A stretch of DNA of 64,000 bases from Phaffia rhodozyma (Eukaryota > Basidiomycota > Tremellomycetes > Cystofilobasidiales > Mrakiaceae). Below are positions 11,737-24,831 of this stretch, one piece after another. Location: assembly GCA_014706385.1 (NCBI GenBank), contig JACGZH010000001.1, positions 620,001-684,000 of the forward strand. The letters are read 5' to 3'. Each line of letters starts with the position of its first letter. Positions within the stretch are counted from its first letter, which is position 1. The notes under the pieces are model-generated. The model searched no databases, was not told the origin of the DNA, and was given only the letters and a program-made list of their open reading frames with translations. The translations under genes and the position numbers were made by a program.

Positions 11737-14150
11737 TCAAACATTGGTCGGGTTCAGCCGAATAACAAGAACTGAATGAGAAGAAACCCCGGTATGATGT
11801 ACATATGTCAGTATGTGATCCATGATGATCTCATGAATGTTCACAGAACGCTTACCACTCAGGTTGTCGGTAGTATAGCTCTCCAATGCATGATCCAGCA
11901 AGATCTTAGAAGCCTCCTGAGGATCCTCTACGTTGGCAATCAAATCCACCGCCTGCTGATCCTCAGTCACATCCCAAAGCTACGAATAGGAAAAACAATT
12001 CAAACGATGGAAGATGAGTACAAACATCGCCAAAGGAAACTCTTGGTAGAAACAAACTACTCACTCCATCGCAAGCAACAATAAGGAATTCGTCCCCTTC
12101 GTCCAGCCGGGTCTCTGTTGTATACGGATTGCCGACGACAAACTCCTTGACCGAAGCATCTCCGAGCGCTCGAGTCACAGCAAGCACGCCTGGGTTTATT
12201 GTCGTAGTCAGACAGTAGAACTACTCGAATAAATAGGATACATCATCAAAGGATACTGACCATTAACTCGATTGTTCATTACAAATCCACCAGCATCGGT
12301 AATTCGCTTGGCTTCTTGTTCGTCCGAGCCCTTATGGTCATATGTCAGGCGGACGGCTTTGCCTCGTCGGCTGTAGCCGGCCATGAACGAGAATACCCAC
12401 GACAGAAACAAAGTCAAATGAAGTGCAGATGATAGACCAAGCGCGAAGATGAGACGAACGATATCACAGCTCTGGCGTCGCCGACGTTGGCAGTGAAAAG
12501 CGTCCTCTTTGCTCCACTCTTCCTGATCACAGGTGCTCCAGATGCCAAACCAGAACTATCACCTTTTTTGGAAGAGAACAGGCCGCCCCCGTTTCCAGAC
12601 CCACCCGTGATCTTTCCGAAAACCCCTTTCATGCGAGTCAATCTGCTCTTCTCTTCTTCCGGATCCGTGCTGTTTTCAGTCGAATTGACGGGCTCAGGCG
12701 AGATAGCTCCCAGAGATTCAGTGATCGTTCCATCCGACTCGGCGGCAGGTTCATCCACCCTTAGGAAGGCCACTACAGCAGTACAACCCGAATGTGTCTT
12801 TTCTTCTTGGGCGAGTTTAGAGAGTTCAGAGTCAACCGCAAGGAAAGTTTGGTTGAGTATGTCGGGTACAGAAAGGGAGGACCCATCGGAAGAAAGTTTT
12901 TCAAGTAAACACTGTACATGAAGAGAAAATGAATATTGTTCAAAGATTATGTTCGAACGTTTGGCACCATAAGTACGGAGCAAAGGAGCGTACCTCGTGA
13001 AAATGAGCCCCACACCATTCTGCAGCATGTTTTCCCGCGTGTCCACTGAGAAACGATTTGGATCGTCAGCAGAAAAGAAAATGACATTATGGGGTGCAAC
13101 GGTTGCGATCAAATTTACGCACTCAAACACAGCAAAGTATCCTTGACCTTCAACTCCTCCAAAATCATAGATGAAAGAATGGGCATCTTCCATGCTCCTT
13201 CTGCATCGCTTGTTACGGTCTTCGGACACTCCAACTCGGAATGTAGGGAGCGCAGAGATGGGATCGTTCGAGGCTGATGTCGGAGCTGCAGGGATGGTAG
13301 AGAGGAGCGCCGAGGCAGCCGGCTGGGGGTGGCGGTTCAGTGCCTGAGAGGGAAAACATGTCTCATCAGTACTAGATGGAAGGATAAAAGAAGAGCATTA
13401 ATCTTGGACAATGCTCTGTGAAAGCCAACGTACTCCACCAGTATCAGATCCATCAGCAACGGTGATGTCTTGACTCTTGGCGTTCGGACTGTTATCTGGC
13501 TTGAGGTAATCAGCCTTTCCTATGGAGGACGGTGGATTTTGGGAAGCAGGAGTTTCCATCGGAAGAGGAGATTTGGTGTCTATTGGGTTGGTCACTTGCT
13601 GGCCGTCTCTGAATGACGATAAGAAATGAAAGAAAATGTTAGAACGATAGCTGATAGCTACAGAACCTGACAGAGACATGTAGCCAGAGATGAAGGCCAG
13701 ATATTGGACAAGAATCAGAAAAGACGAACTGCGAGAAGCGTCTAGTGGGTCCACCTGGATAGAACAAGACCAAGGTTGAACAAAACCAAGTTGATTTTTG
13801 AAGAAGAGAGGTATGAATTTAGGATGGGCAATTATCAACGACAAATATAAGGGAACAAGTTGATAGAGTAGGACAAAGAGAAAAAGAAAGGAAGGAGAGA
13901 CATAAGACGAATCAGTTTTTTTTTTCTTTCACAAGAATGAAAAAGATGTGAGAGGACGAGGCGATGCGGCAACTTAAAGATCGCAGGCTCGTATTCAAGA
14001 CTGCCACTCCAACAGATAGAAAGTGTTGACAGGACAAAAAAGAAGACCGTTCAAAATGAGAATCTTTCATTATGGGCAAAACTGACCTTTACACGCCTTC
14101 TCGTAGTCGTCGTGAGGCAACACTGGATGCGGTTTAGAGTCTGGGGACAT
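11737..14150 (-). CDS. PP2C-family Ser/Thr protein phosphatase
   Basis: The best start is ATG 14150 ([20 protein letters not shown]); the second exon is near 13615-13435. The PP2C fold begins with [20 protein letters not shown] (first acidic metal ligand), then [20 protein letters not shown], where the Asp of DGH is made by joining two exons (donor GTGCGT near 13120, acceptor near 13043). Later motifs: [67 protein letters not shown] (again split by an intron) and a C-terminal [12 protein letters not shown]. All metal-binding acidic motifs are present, so it should be active. A Ser/Gly-rich insertion of about 90 residues with [20 protein letters not shown] lies between HSGCTA and FTANVGD, as in fungal Ptc1-like enzymes of the stress MAPK pathway; the precise paralogue is not assigned. 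Confidence 0.9.
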
Positions 14151-14610
14151 GCGAGATGGATTGATTGGATTAGTAAGTGTATGATCGGACGTGGTATTGA
14201 TGGTGATAGTTGGAGATTGAATAATTATCGGTGACGAGATGTACTTGCACTGACTAAAACTAACCCTCTTGTCCCAATGCCATTACGCACCTTTATTTCT
14301 TTTGCTTTCCCAATAAGGAACAGGACAGGCGCACCAAGAGAGCACTCACCAGTTTAATATTTTCTGTTTAAGTTTGTCAATGACGATGACGTTGTGTGGC
14401 TTGTGTTCGAGCGGGCAAATTGGTACCTTTGTGCCGGGTGTGTAACCACCATCTGGTCGACCAATCAGCCACAGAAAACATTCAAGTGTAATCGAAAAGT
14501 GAGCGTTTACCGCTCGTCACGTGACTATCGTCATTCATCTTGACTTCTCTGATTTATGATCCACCACAGTTTCGTTCTGTCTCTTGTCTGGCATATTGCA
14601 TCTACACAAA
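14151..14610. promoter_or_regulatory. Divergent promoter between PP2C and LDAH genes
   Basis: A 460-bp region between two head-to-head starts. It contains a perfect 10-bp palindrome GTCACGTGAC at 14516-14525 (E-box core CACGTG) and CCAAT at about 14461-14465. The E-box lies about 85 bases before the LDAH start. Binding is inferred from the motif only. Confidence 0.5.
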
Positions 14611-16141
14611 ATGTCAACTACGCCTCTAGCAGATCTTCTTCGTGTCAGACTGGCAAATACTGATAAGCTTTTTCATCGATCAACCTTTCAACATTCTTGT
14701 CCTCTTGCATCCCATCATCGATCAGATCTCTACTACTTTCCTCCAAGAAACCTTGACACACAACCCCGAGCTCTCTGGGTCTACCTACCAGGTATATCTT
14801 GCCCTTCCATGTCTCTTTGCGTTGAGTCGACGTGACTAACGGTTCGATCAATACATTATTTACAAAACATCACTAGGCAATCCAGGCCTCTTAGAATATT
14901 ATGACTCTTTCCTCCAAACGCTCTACACACTCATCCCATCTCATATTGGCATTCTAGCCATCGGCCAAGCCGGTCATGCTCCCCACCTCCCACCTATACC
15001 CTCCGGCATGAATCCGGTCGAGCTACCGGGTCAGGTCGAAGCCAAGCTCGAGATCTTGGATGAAGTCTGGAGGATTCTCGGAAAAGACGTAAACGTAGGA
15101 ATCTCTGGCCATTCGGTAGGGTCCTGGATGAGTATACAAGTTGGTGTTCCCGGTCTCATAAGATCAATTTTGGCCAGACCTCTTGACAATGATTCTTCTT
15201 GAACTTTTGATCCATCAGATTCTCGAACAGAGACCTCAGATCTCATCTGCGATGCTCTTGTTTCCTACACTTTCTCACATCGCCCAATCTCCTAATGGAA
15301 AGCAACTTCAGGTGCGCCTCCTTCTGTTCCAGCTCGAGTTAAAGGCAAAGAAACACGTCTAACACTAGCCAGTGTCATTGAATGTGCATCCTTCTGTCCA
15401 ACCAGCCTATTTTTCGCTCTCCTTTGATATATATTCTGCCACGAGCATCTCTTTTGACGAAGCTTATCCCGCGTGGACTTCTGAGCTATGTTCTTCCGGC
15501 GCCTACAATCGCTCTCGTCCAAAGTTTCCACGTGATCCGTGCAGCGTTAATATTGGGTCGATCCGAGATGGATCTTGTTCAAGAACCTGATCTAGCGTTT
15601 CTAAAAGCCAATAGGCATAGAATATGGGGCTACTGGGGAGAATCCGATGGTTGGGTCGGAGTTGGTCACGGAAATGAGATTCGAGATGTGCTGGAACAAA
15701 CGATCACTGAGGTGCAAGTAGAGCCACAAGAGACACTCGATCAGAAGGTTTGTCTGCGTCTGTTCTTGGCTCCTTTCCTTGCATACAGCATGCGACAGAT
15801 GACCTGCCATGAACGATCTTGATGTTTCTAATAATGCATGTTTTATCTTATTTATATTTTATTTTATTGAAATCTTGCACTCTATAGATCTGGCATGGTG
15901 TAGAGTCTATTCCACATGCGTTTTGTCTAGGTTTGTCCTTCTGACTTATAAACTGCCCAGTTCAGGTGGAGACATGCTTTTTGCATTTTGAAGTTGAGAG
16001 AACAAGTCAATGAACGTGGCGGTGAATGAAACGTGCTTACTGCTGGTCGTCCGATTTGGATCCGATATTCATTCAGCGCACGGAGAGATCATTGCTCGAA
16101 AGGTCGCACCATGGCTTGAAACTGCGTTCGAAAAGAAATAA
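14611..16141 (+). CDS. Lipid-droplet-associated hydrolase (LDAH) family alpha/beta hydrolase
   Basis: Starts at ATG 14611. Exon 1 ends RALWVYLPG and joins across an intron (about 14791-14873) to give LWVYLPGNPGLLEYYDSFL, the family's signature opening. The nucleophile elbow is GISGHSVGSW (Ser of GHSVG) near 15107-15128. Further exons encode ILEQRPQISSAMLLFPTLSH, then a hydrophobic segment SPLIYILPRASLLTKLIPRG and WGYWGESDGWVG, followed by the short exon WHGVESIPHAFCL and the last exon with AHGEIIARKVAPWLETAFEK and the stop at 16139-16141. The HG of the last exon fits the catalytic His. Such proteins act at lipid droplets in sterol or lipid turnover. The 5' and 3' ends are clear; the borders around 15140-15180 are approximate. 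Confidence 0.85.
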
Positions 16142-16797
16142 AGATAGGCGGATAGATAGATAAATATATATTGGTTTGTATACCTGACTGTGTGTATGTC
16201 TTCATGCGGGGACGACATGCTGGGTTTGCTGTGTCTATTTCTTCACCTGTATTTTTTGACTACCGTTGAATGATCCATCAGCATTTTGGCCGAGCGTTGG
16301 CACTGTCTACCTTTGAAATTGAATGAATTCTAAGTAATTTAAAAAAAGCGATCGGCCAGCCACGCCCGACCGAACCCGAGCGAAGCAAGAACGCCTGGCT
16401 TCATCGGCAGCCGGCAGTCGCGAACAAGTGCATGCACTCGAGATGTGCCTGCTGCGCTTCAAAAGGGTATGTATAACCATGCCGATCACCATGCAACACA
16501 TCCGCCCCCACACTCTATCTTTCTGTGGGTCCGCACTCTCATGCTCCTGATAAACAGTCCAACTGACACCGAGATTCGTACCTTCATATACATCGCTTGC
16601 TTTATTGATTGGTTAATCCACACTCATACGCAGATCGAATAACCGAACGACTCTCTGAACCATACCGGGTCAAAACTCCTTCAGTCGCTTCACTTCCGTT
16701 GTTCAATCGACCGCACTTCTTTCTTTTTTCTCTCTCTCCTTCTTTTCCTTCCTATCTTTATCATTCCTTCAGCTTGTTCTAGGCTGTCAAATTGATC
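16142..16797. other. Intergenic region, nothing recognised
   Basis: Lies between the LDAH stop and the next start. The last 100 bases are a C/T-rich leader typical of this genome's 5' UTRs. No RNA gene or repeat is supported. Confidence 0.55.
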
Positions 16798-18973
16798 ATG
16801 GCGAACGAGGCGGCATGTGTGAGTGTCCTCTTGCTTCTCTCTTATGATCGCACGTCTACCAGCTTCCCTTCGTCCTGCACTAAGAAGGGAAGAGGAGAAG
16901 TATCATCAGATGGGTTTCTGATATTTTGATTCAATGCTCTTTCTCATCTTGCTTTCTTCTCTTTCCCTGTATGTTCCCTTCAATCGCGCACCCGTTCTTG
17001 AAAATCATTTGATTAGTCCGTCATCCCCACCGCGACTCTATTTTCCACGGTTATCGGAACATCCGTTGTTCCCACTTTGGTCACCACGGCTTCTTCAATT
17101 TATGCGACCTCGCTATCCATATCAGTTGAAATCGATTCTACCATAGTGAACGGATCAACCTTAGTCGATCAGATCACTCGAACCACGCCGATTGTACAGA
17201 CGACAAATGTTCCGGTGGTCGTTACATCAAGTTTGCCAGTGACAGAAACAAGGCAAGTCATCAGAATTTCCGACCCGATGATTCGTCAAACCGCACGGCT
17301 GAAACCTGGCTCTGCTTTTCACAATTCTTGCTCACCCTCTGTCGTCCTTTTTTATTTTTTTATTCTAATTTTTATTTACCTCGGAACTTAGGTCTCTGGC
17401 GTACACTACTTTGGTCTCTACTTCCTGCCCTTCGATACCGACCTCTTCATCCTCCATTGCAGCATCCTCATCCATTACCAGCAGCTTTGTATCAGTTCGA
17501 ACGACCTCCTCTTCCTTCTCCAGCTTAATCGTTCAACCGACATCCTTGTCATCATCTTCTTCCTCAACCTTACCGAGATCGTCCATGCGAACGACTACCT
17601 CTGGCGTCAACATTGCAGCGACAGAGGTTCAGAATGTTGTCAATGGCTCAAACACAAATGCTCATCAGAGTACGAGTTATCGGACCGTCTATTTTACAAG
17701 TACAGTGACAAATAACGGAGTTGAAAGTGCAGTACGTTGCACTTTCCTTATCTCTTTCTTGTCTTGTGGTAGCAATATTTCCTCAAGACTTGATTTGATC
17801 TGAACAATCTTCGAAACTGATAACTGTTATCAAACTACTTGGATCATTTAGCAACAGTATAGTTCGCAGACAGCTGTAGCGGTTGGACCTGCGAGTAATA
17901 CCGCCGCAATAGCAGGTGGGGTTGTTGGTGGAATAGTCGTTCGTTTTTTTTTTTCATCTGCTTCCCTGATTATCTCCGATACAACCATCTGATGGTAGAT
18001 TCATCCTTTGTTTAGGTCGTCGCACTGGCCGCTATAGCTCTTTTGTTGCTCCTCCGTCGCAAGCAAAAGCTCTCGAGCCAAGTGTTCTCGGGTAAAGACA
18101 TCTTCCAGCCTGGTCACCACAGCGAAAAAGACTCGTCATCAGTTATCGATGCTGCTTCAGGTGACGCTGGTCCGACTGCGCTCAGTTTTGATTTTTCCGA
18201 CGAGGCCGCAGTGTGGCATACTGAGAGCACCGCAAGTGCAGCTAGTAGTCACAGTGGTGGAGTTGGAGCTAGAGCTGATCGGGAGGGACATGTCGAAGAC
18301 AATCAAACGGGCAGACGTCTATCAGGGTATCTTCCTAGAGTGGATGAAGATAATTTCCAGAACAGTCCGGCAAATCTTTGTTAGTCTTATCTTCTAACCC
18401 TTCCTACTTGTTGCGCTTAATTGACACACTCGCTGGGTCTTGTTGTTGTCTTGACCTATAGATTTGCGTGAGACCTCGGCCTACAATGCACCAGTTCCTT
18501 TGGTCGCTCCTCTTTCACCGAAATCCTACTATTCTTCTCGTTCTCTTCATTCGCCTCAATCTCCTTCATCTCCTCGTTCTCTTCATTCTAGCCACTCTTT
18601 TCACTCTCAACAATCCCACCAGTCACTACAATCTTACTTCCCTCAGTCCCCTCCTCTGTTCGACCGACGGCAGTCATCCCAATACAGTATAAGCTCGACG
18701 AACAGCCAAATCGAGTATCTTTCTAACACCACCCCGACAACCAGCCATCCGAATTGGACGTCAACTCATGCAGGGCCTCCATCTTCCTCATCTTCGGTCA
18801 AACACCTCATGCGCCCAGGTTCAGAATCATCGTCATGGATTCCGGAACAACAGGAGAAAGGCCAACAAAGCATCTCGAAAGAGGCCGAAGGAAACTCGAG
18901 AACAAATCGAGGAACGAGGAGCAGGGATGTTATTGAAGAGGAAGCTGAAGCTCCTCCTAGATACCTCTGGTAG
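16798..18973 (+). CDS. Ser/Thr-rich single-pass membrane protein (mucin/sensor-like)
   Basis: The proposed start is ATG 16798 (MANEAAC, then GTGAGT). The following exons encode a Ser/Thr/Val-rich ectodomain (SVIPTATLFSTVIGTSVVPT; long serine runs around 17440-17600) suited to O-mannosylation. A transmembrane helix follows (AAIAGGVVGGIV joined by an intron near 17940-18016 to VALAAIALLLLLRRK). The cytoplasmic tail of about 270 residues has an acidic/Ser part, a Ser-Pro-His-rich repeat (SLHSPQSPSSPRSLHSSHSF) and ends EEEAEAPPRYLW with the stop at 18971-18973. Overall shape resembles fungal wall-stress sensors of the Wsc/Mid2 kind, but no WSC cysteine domain is present. Position 1 is uncertain because the spliced N-terminus has no clear signal peptide. 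The PPRY near the end fits the PPxY motif bound by WW domains of Rsp5-type ubiquitin ligases. Confidence 0.7.
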
Positions 18974-19493
18974 GATGTTTGTTGGTGTCTCTTTTGTCTT
19001 TTGCCATTTGTTTTATTCATATGTCTCACTCTCCATTACCAGTATATCCATCTAGTTCTTTGGTCTCTACACGTATGCACATATATACACACTTTTGCCT
19101 GACGGACGTGTCAATCCTGTATAAATCTTCTTTCATCCCTATCGCTAGTGTTCTTGTAAACATCCTCGTAAATAACAAACAGATTGTCTAATCTCTTGCA
19201 CTAGTTCTTTTGGCTCTTTCGCACTCTCGACAAAGAAAAAAAACGTTATGTGGCCGCTATCTTTTCTGGTCTGTCTTGTCTTGTCATCTCGAAAATATTC
19301 TTTCTATTTAATCACCGAACCAAGCCATATAATTCGTTCTAATATACAACGATTCTCGTCTCACGGCAGGAGGAGGTGCGCGGGGTCTCTGCTCAATATT
19401 CGAGGGCGTACACGACGAGCAATCACAAACTATTTGTTGGCAAGAGAAAAAGAAGTTTTCACAAAAGTTATGATTTTATTCGACCTGGTAAGT
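18974..19493. other. Convergent 3' intergenic region
   Basis: Lies between the 3' ends of the membrane-protein gene and the MYST gene. It is A/T-rich with no conserved ORF or RNA gene visible. Confidence 0.55.
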
Positions 19494-22229
<2,736 letters not shown>

Positions 22230-22535
22230 ATTCTAGCATCACCTACCTACCATCATCCATCTGTTGGGTTACCCAAAAGTAGGGACTCTTCTTCCTGTGG
22301 TCAACAAGTTCATGTTTGTGCTTTTCTCAACCCATTTTGGTTGAATCGTTAGGTAGATTCGCCAAGCTTGAGTGCTTCTTTCCCGGTACGCTCATGGTCC
22401 GACATTCCTCAACATTTCTCACCTAAAGGTTGGAATTGTTCATCTAAATAAACTTTGAGCTATACTCACCTTGCCTTACCTTGCTGTTGTACAGATTTAT
22501 CCCATTCGATATTGTACCCTTCTTCGTCCGCCACC

Positions 22536-24533
22536 ATGTCGTATCCGCTGCATTCATGTCCGTATCCATTATATGCCCGGGACCGCACAACCACAGCCAT
22601 TTCCCTCGGTTCAACCCCACGTTACTCATCCCCATCCAGACCACGATATGCCACCAGTCCTCGTTACGCCTTCAGTCCTCAACATACGATTAGCTCCCGG
22701 GTTACTGCCAATCGGCTCGCTCGACCGCGCTATCAATCCCGCGTTATCTCAGATATTTCTTCGGACCTCCGGGACGAAGATTGTTCAGATACTGCAAGCT
22801 CGAGTACGAGCGAAACCGAGAGCGAGATCGTGCAGCTTTCTACAATTGCAAAGGGTAAGAGACGCGCTCTGGTTCCAGTGAGACCGACAAGTCGAAGATC
22901 TCCCATCGTCATCGACTCCTCTTCATCTTCCTCTCCGGGTGAATCGTCGCCTCTTCCATGTCGCTCTCCTGTGCCTTCTGTGTCCCCATCTAAATCGCCA
23001 GCTGCTTTCAAACGAAAGCGTGTTTCGAGCTCTTCTTCGCCATCATCATCATCGTCATCAATAATTATTATTCCTTCCACAACCTTGCCTGTATCATCGA
23101 GAAAGCCTAGCTATCAGTCCTCTCTTCTTGACACATGTTCAAGTCCCCCTATCCCCTCTGTCGATTCATCGATCTCGCTCCCTGGCCGATGCCGCTATGA
23201 ACTATCCGAACCGAGATATGCGCGGCACAAACCTTTGTCGGATCTGGCTGGCACCTCTAAGTCATTATCGTTCCGGCGTGAACCGGTATCTCCGACAACA
23301 AGGCCAAGATATGGCCGAACTATCGAAGGATCGACTAGAACTTTGCTTTCCTTTCCGACCCGTGATGGACCTTCTACGCCTTGCACGTCCAGAATGTCTA
23401 GACGTTCATCGATTGGGATTTTTTCATCGTCGCCGGCTGCACGGGCGACAGACGAAGTAGAGAGGATGCTGGACGAGACAGCTGATCTGTCGGTAGATGG
23501 TCAAGGAGAGCTTACGCCTCGGAGGAGCCGTACGTTCTATGAGCGTACATCATCACAGACCATACCTTCGCCCATTCCAGCTTCTGTCATTTCTGCATTT
23601 ACTTCGACTTATCGAGATCATCCGAGGAGACTGATTCGGATAGAGCCTATGTTTAAGAGATTGTTCACTAGACTTGTGTCTGAAGCTCCGCCCAGTTCCT
23701 CTGATCAGGAGGAAGGCGATGCAGACACGAGCGAAAGCTTAAATGTGGATGGTGTGGAGGAGGATGATGATGATGATGATGATGATGAAAAGGAAGGAGA
23801 TGACAGAGAAGAGGAAGAAGAGTACGATCCACTATCCGAGTTCCCACCTGAAGACTCTCAACCGCCGACACCTTCTACGTTAGCTCGATTCCTTAAACCT
23901 CAAGTTGCCTTCCAGCCTCCTCCCCTGGTTCGCCGGCCTTACAAACGTCGACGATCGCGATGGGGTGATTCTTCTCTTGGATCTGATCCTTCTTCATCAA
24001 ATACACCTCGTGAGCAGGCGTTGACGGACGAGGATCTGGCTTCGAAACGGTACAACGCTTCACTCCGTTTACTTGACAGCTGGGAGGAAATTGTCAACAA
24101 GTACAAAGGGATTCCGATGGAAGAGGACGATGAGATTGATCTTTTGACGGGTGAATTAGTGAACGACCGAGGAAGATTAAGAGCGAGCTTAGGAGACGTT
24201 GGGCTGGAGGGCTTCCTAAGAGATTTGGTAGCTGAGAGTGAGGGGGAAGAAGGAGAAGAAGAAAAGGGTCTCAGAGACGATGTCGACATTGGCAATGACG
24301 ACAAAGGGGAGCGCAGCGGACAGCGGCGGGAACAACAGAGAGAGGAAGAACCTGTAACGATCGAAGGCTTCTTTGGAGGGTTTAGAAAACCAGACGATGG
24401 TAGGAGAAGTCGACTAGATCCTGACGATCTAAAAAGCTTTATGGAGGAGGAAAAGGCGATGTCGGGTAACGCGTCATTGGCATTACCGGTCTCAACGATG
24501 ACAGTCCCTACAGCCACTGTTGCTGCTGCTTGA
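22536..24533 (+). CDS. Acidic Ser-rich protein with Scm3/HJURP-like motif (candidate CENP-A chaperone)
   Basis: Single-exon gene of 665 codons. I chose ATG 22536 over an in-frame upstream TTG because of its CCACC context. The N-terminal third is Ser/Pro/Arg/Tyr-rich (PRYATSPRYAFSPQ) with serine runs. A poly-Asp/Glu tract lies near residues 405-435. Near residues 505-565 there is an ordered block: YNASLRLLDSWEEIVNKYKG followed by EEDDEIDLLTGELVNDRGRL and GLEGFLRDLV. The W..I..KY...DEIDL.TGE.V.D.G.LR pattern matches what I know of the fungal Scm3 domain, which binds CENP-A/H4 and loads it at centromeres. Here it lies near the C-terminus of a long protein, unlike the short yeast Scm3. The motif match is by eye; an unrelated acidic nuclear protein is the alternative. 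Confidence 0.55.
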   Translation: MSYPLHSCPYPLYARDRTTTAISLGSTPRYSSPSRPRYATSPRYAFSPQHTISSRVTANRLARPRYQSRVISDISSDLRDEDCSDTASSSTSETESEIVQLSTIAKGKRRALVPVRPTSRRSPIVIDSSSSSSPGESSPLPCRSPVPSVSPSKSPAAFKRKRVSSSSSPSSSSSSIIIIPSTTLPVSSRKPSYQSSLLDTCSSPPIPSVDSSISLPGRCRYELSEPRYARHKPLSDLAGTSKSLSFRREPVSPTTRPRYGRTIEGSTRTLLSFPTRDGPSTPCTSRMSRRSSIGIFSSSPAARATDEVERMLDETADLSVDGQGELTPRRSRTFYERTSSQTIPSPIPASVISAFTSTYRDHPRRLIRIEPMFKRLFTRLVSEAPPSSSDQEEGDADTSESLNVDGVEEDDDDDDDDEKEGDDREEEEEYDPLSEFPPEDSQPPTPSTLARFLKPQVAFQPPPLVRRPYKRRRSRWGDSSLGSDPSSSNTPREQALTDEDLASKRYNASLRLLDSWEEIVNKYKGIPMEEDDEIDLLTGELVNDRGRLRASLGDVGLEGFLRDLVAESEGEEGEEEKGLRDDVDIGNDDKGERSGQRREQQREEEPVTIEGFFGGFRKPDDGRRSRLDPDDLKSFMEEEKAMSGNASLALPVSTMTVPTATVAAA

Positions 24534-24634
24534 TCATACATCGAGTGGTTATATATGTTTATACCTTGAACTCGTTTTTTAGAATGTCCTTTATATATCT
24601 CGCCTCTGTGTGTGTGTGTTAGTGAAGAGTAAAG

Positions 24635-24656
24635 ACGCGTCGCGTTCTTGACGCGT
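24635..24656. promoter_or_regulatory. Two MluI cell-cycle boxes (ACGCGT) upstream of RFC5
   Basis: ACGCGT occurs at 24635-24640 and 24651-24656, 16 bases apart and about 180-200 bases before the RFC5 start. ACGCGT is the core bound by the fungal MBF factor at G1/S genes, and replication factor C genes are typical targets. The sites are certain; the function is inferred. Confidence 0.65.
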
Positions 24657-24831
24657 CATCGTAAATGAGCGAACAAACGAGCTCGGATGGTCAATCAACT
24701 TCCTTTTCACTCGAAAAACGACAACCATCTTAACAGAACTAGTCTCCCCAGCCCGCTCACACCCGTTCTATCCAGCTCATCACTCTTTCAATAGCTCACT
24801 TGTTCAAATAGATCTATATTCTTAATCATCA

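Noticed and set aside
22455..22535. N-terminal extension of the Scm3-like frame
   Set aside because: It begins at a non-ATG codon and resembles the 5' leader; the ATG at 22536 has a good context.
23668..23871. His-rich antisense frame
   Set aside because: It is the complement of the GAT/GAG acidic repeat in the Scm3-like gene.
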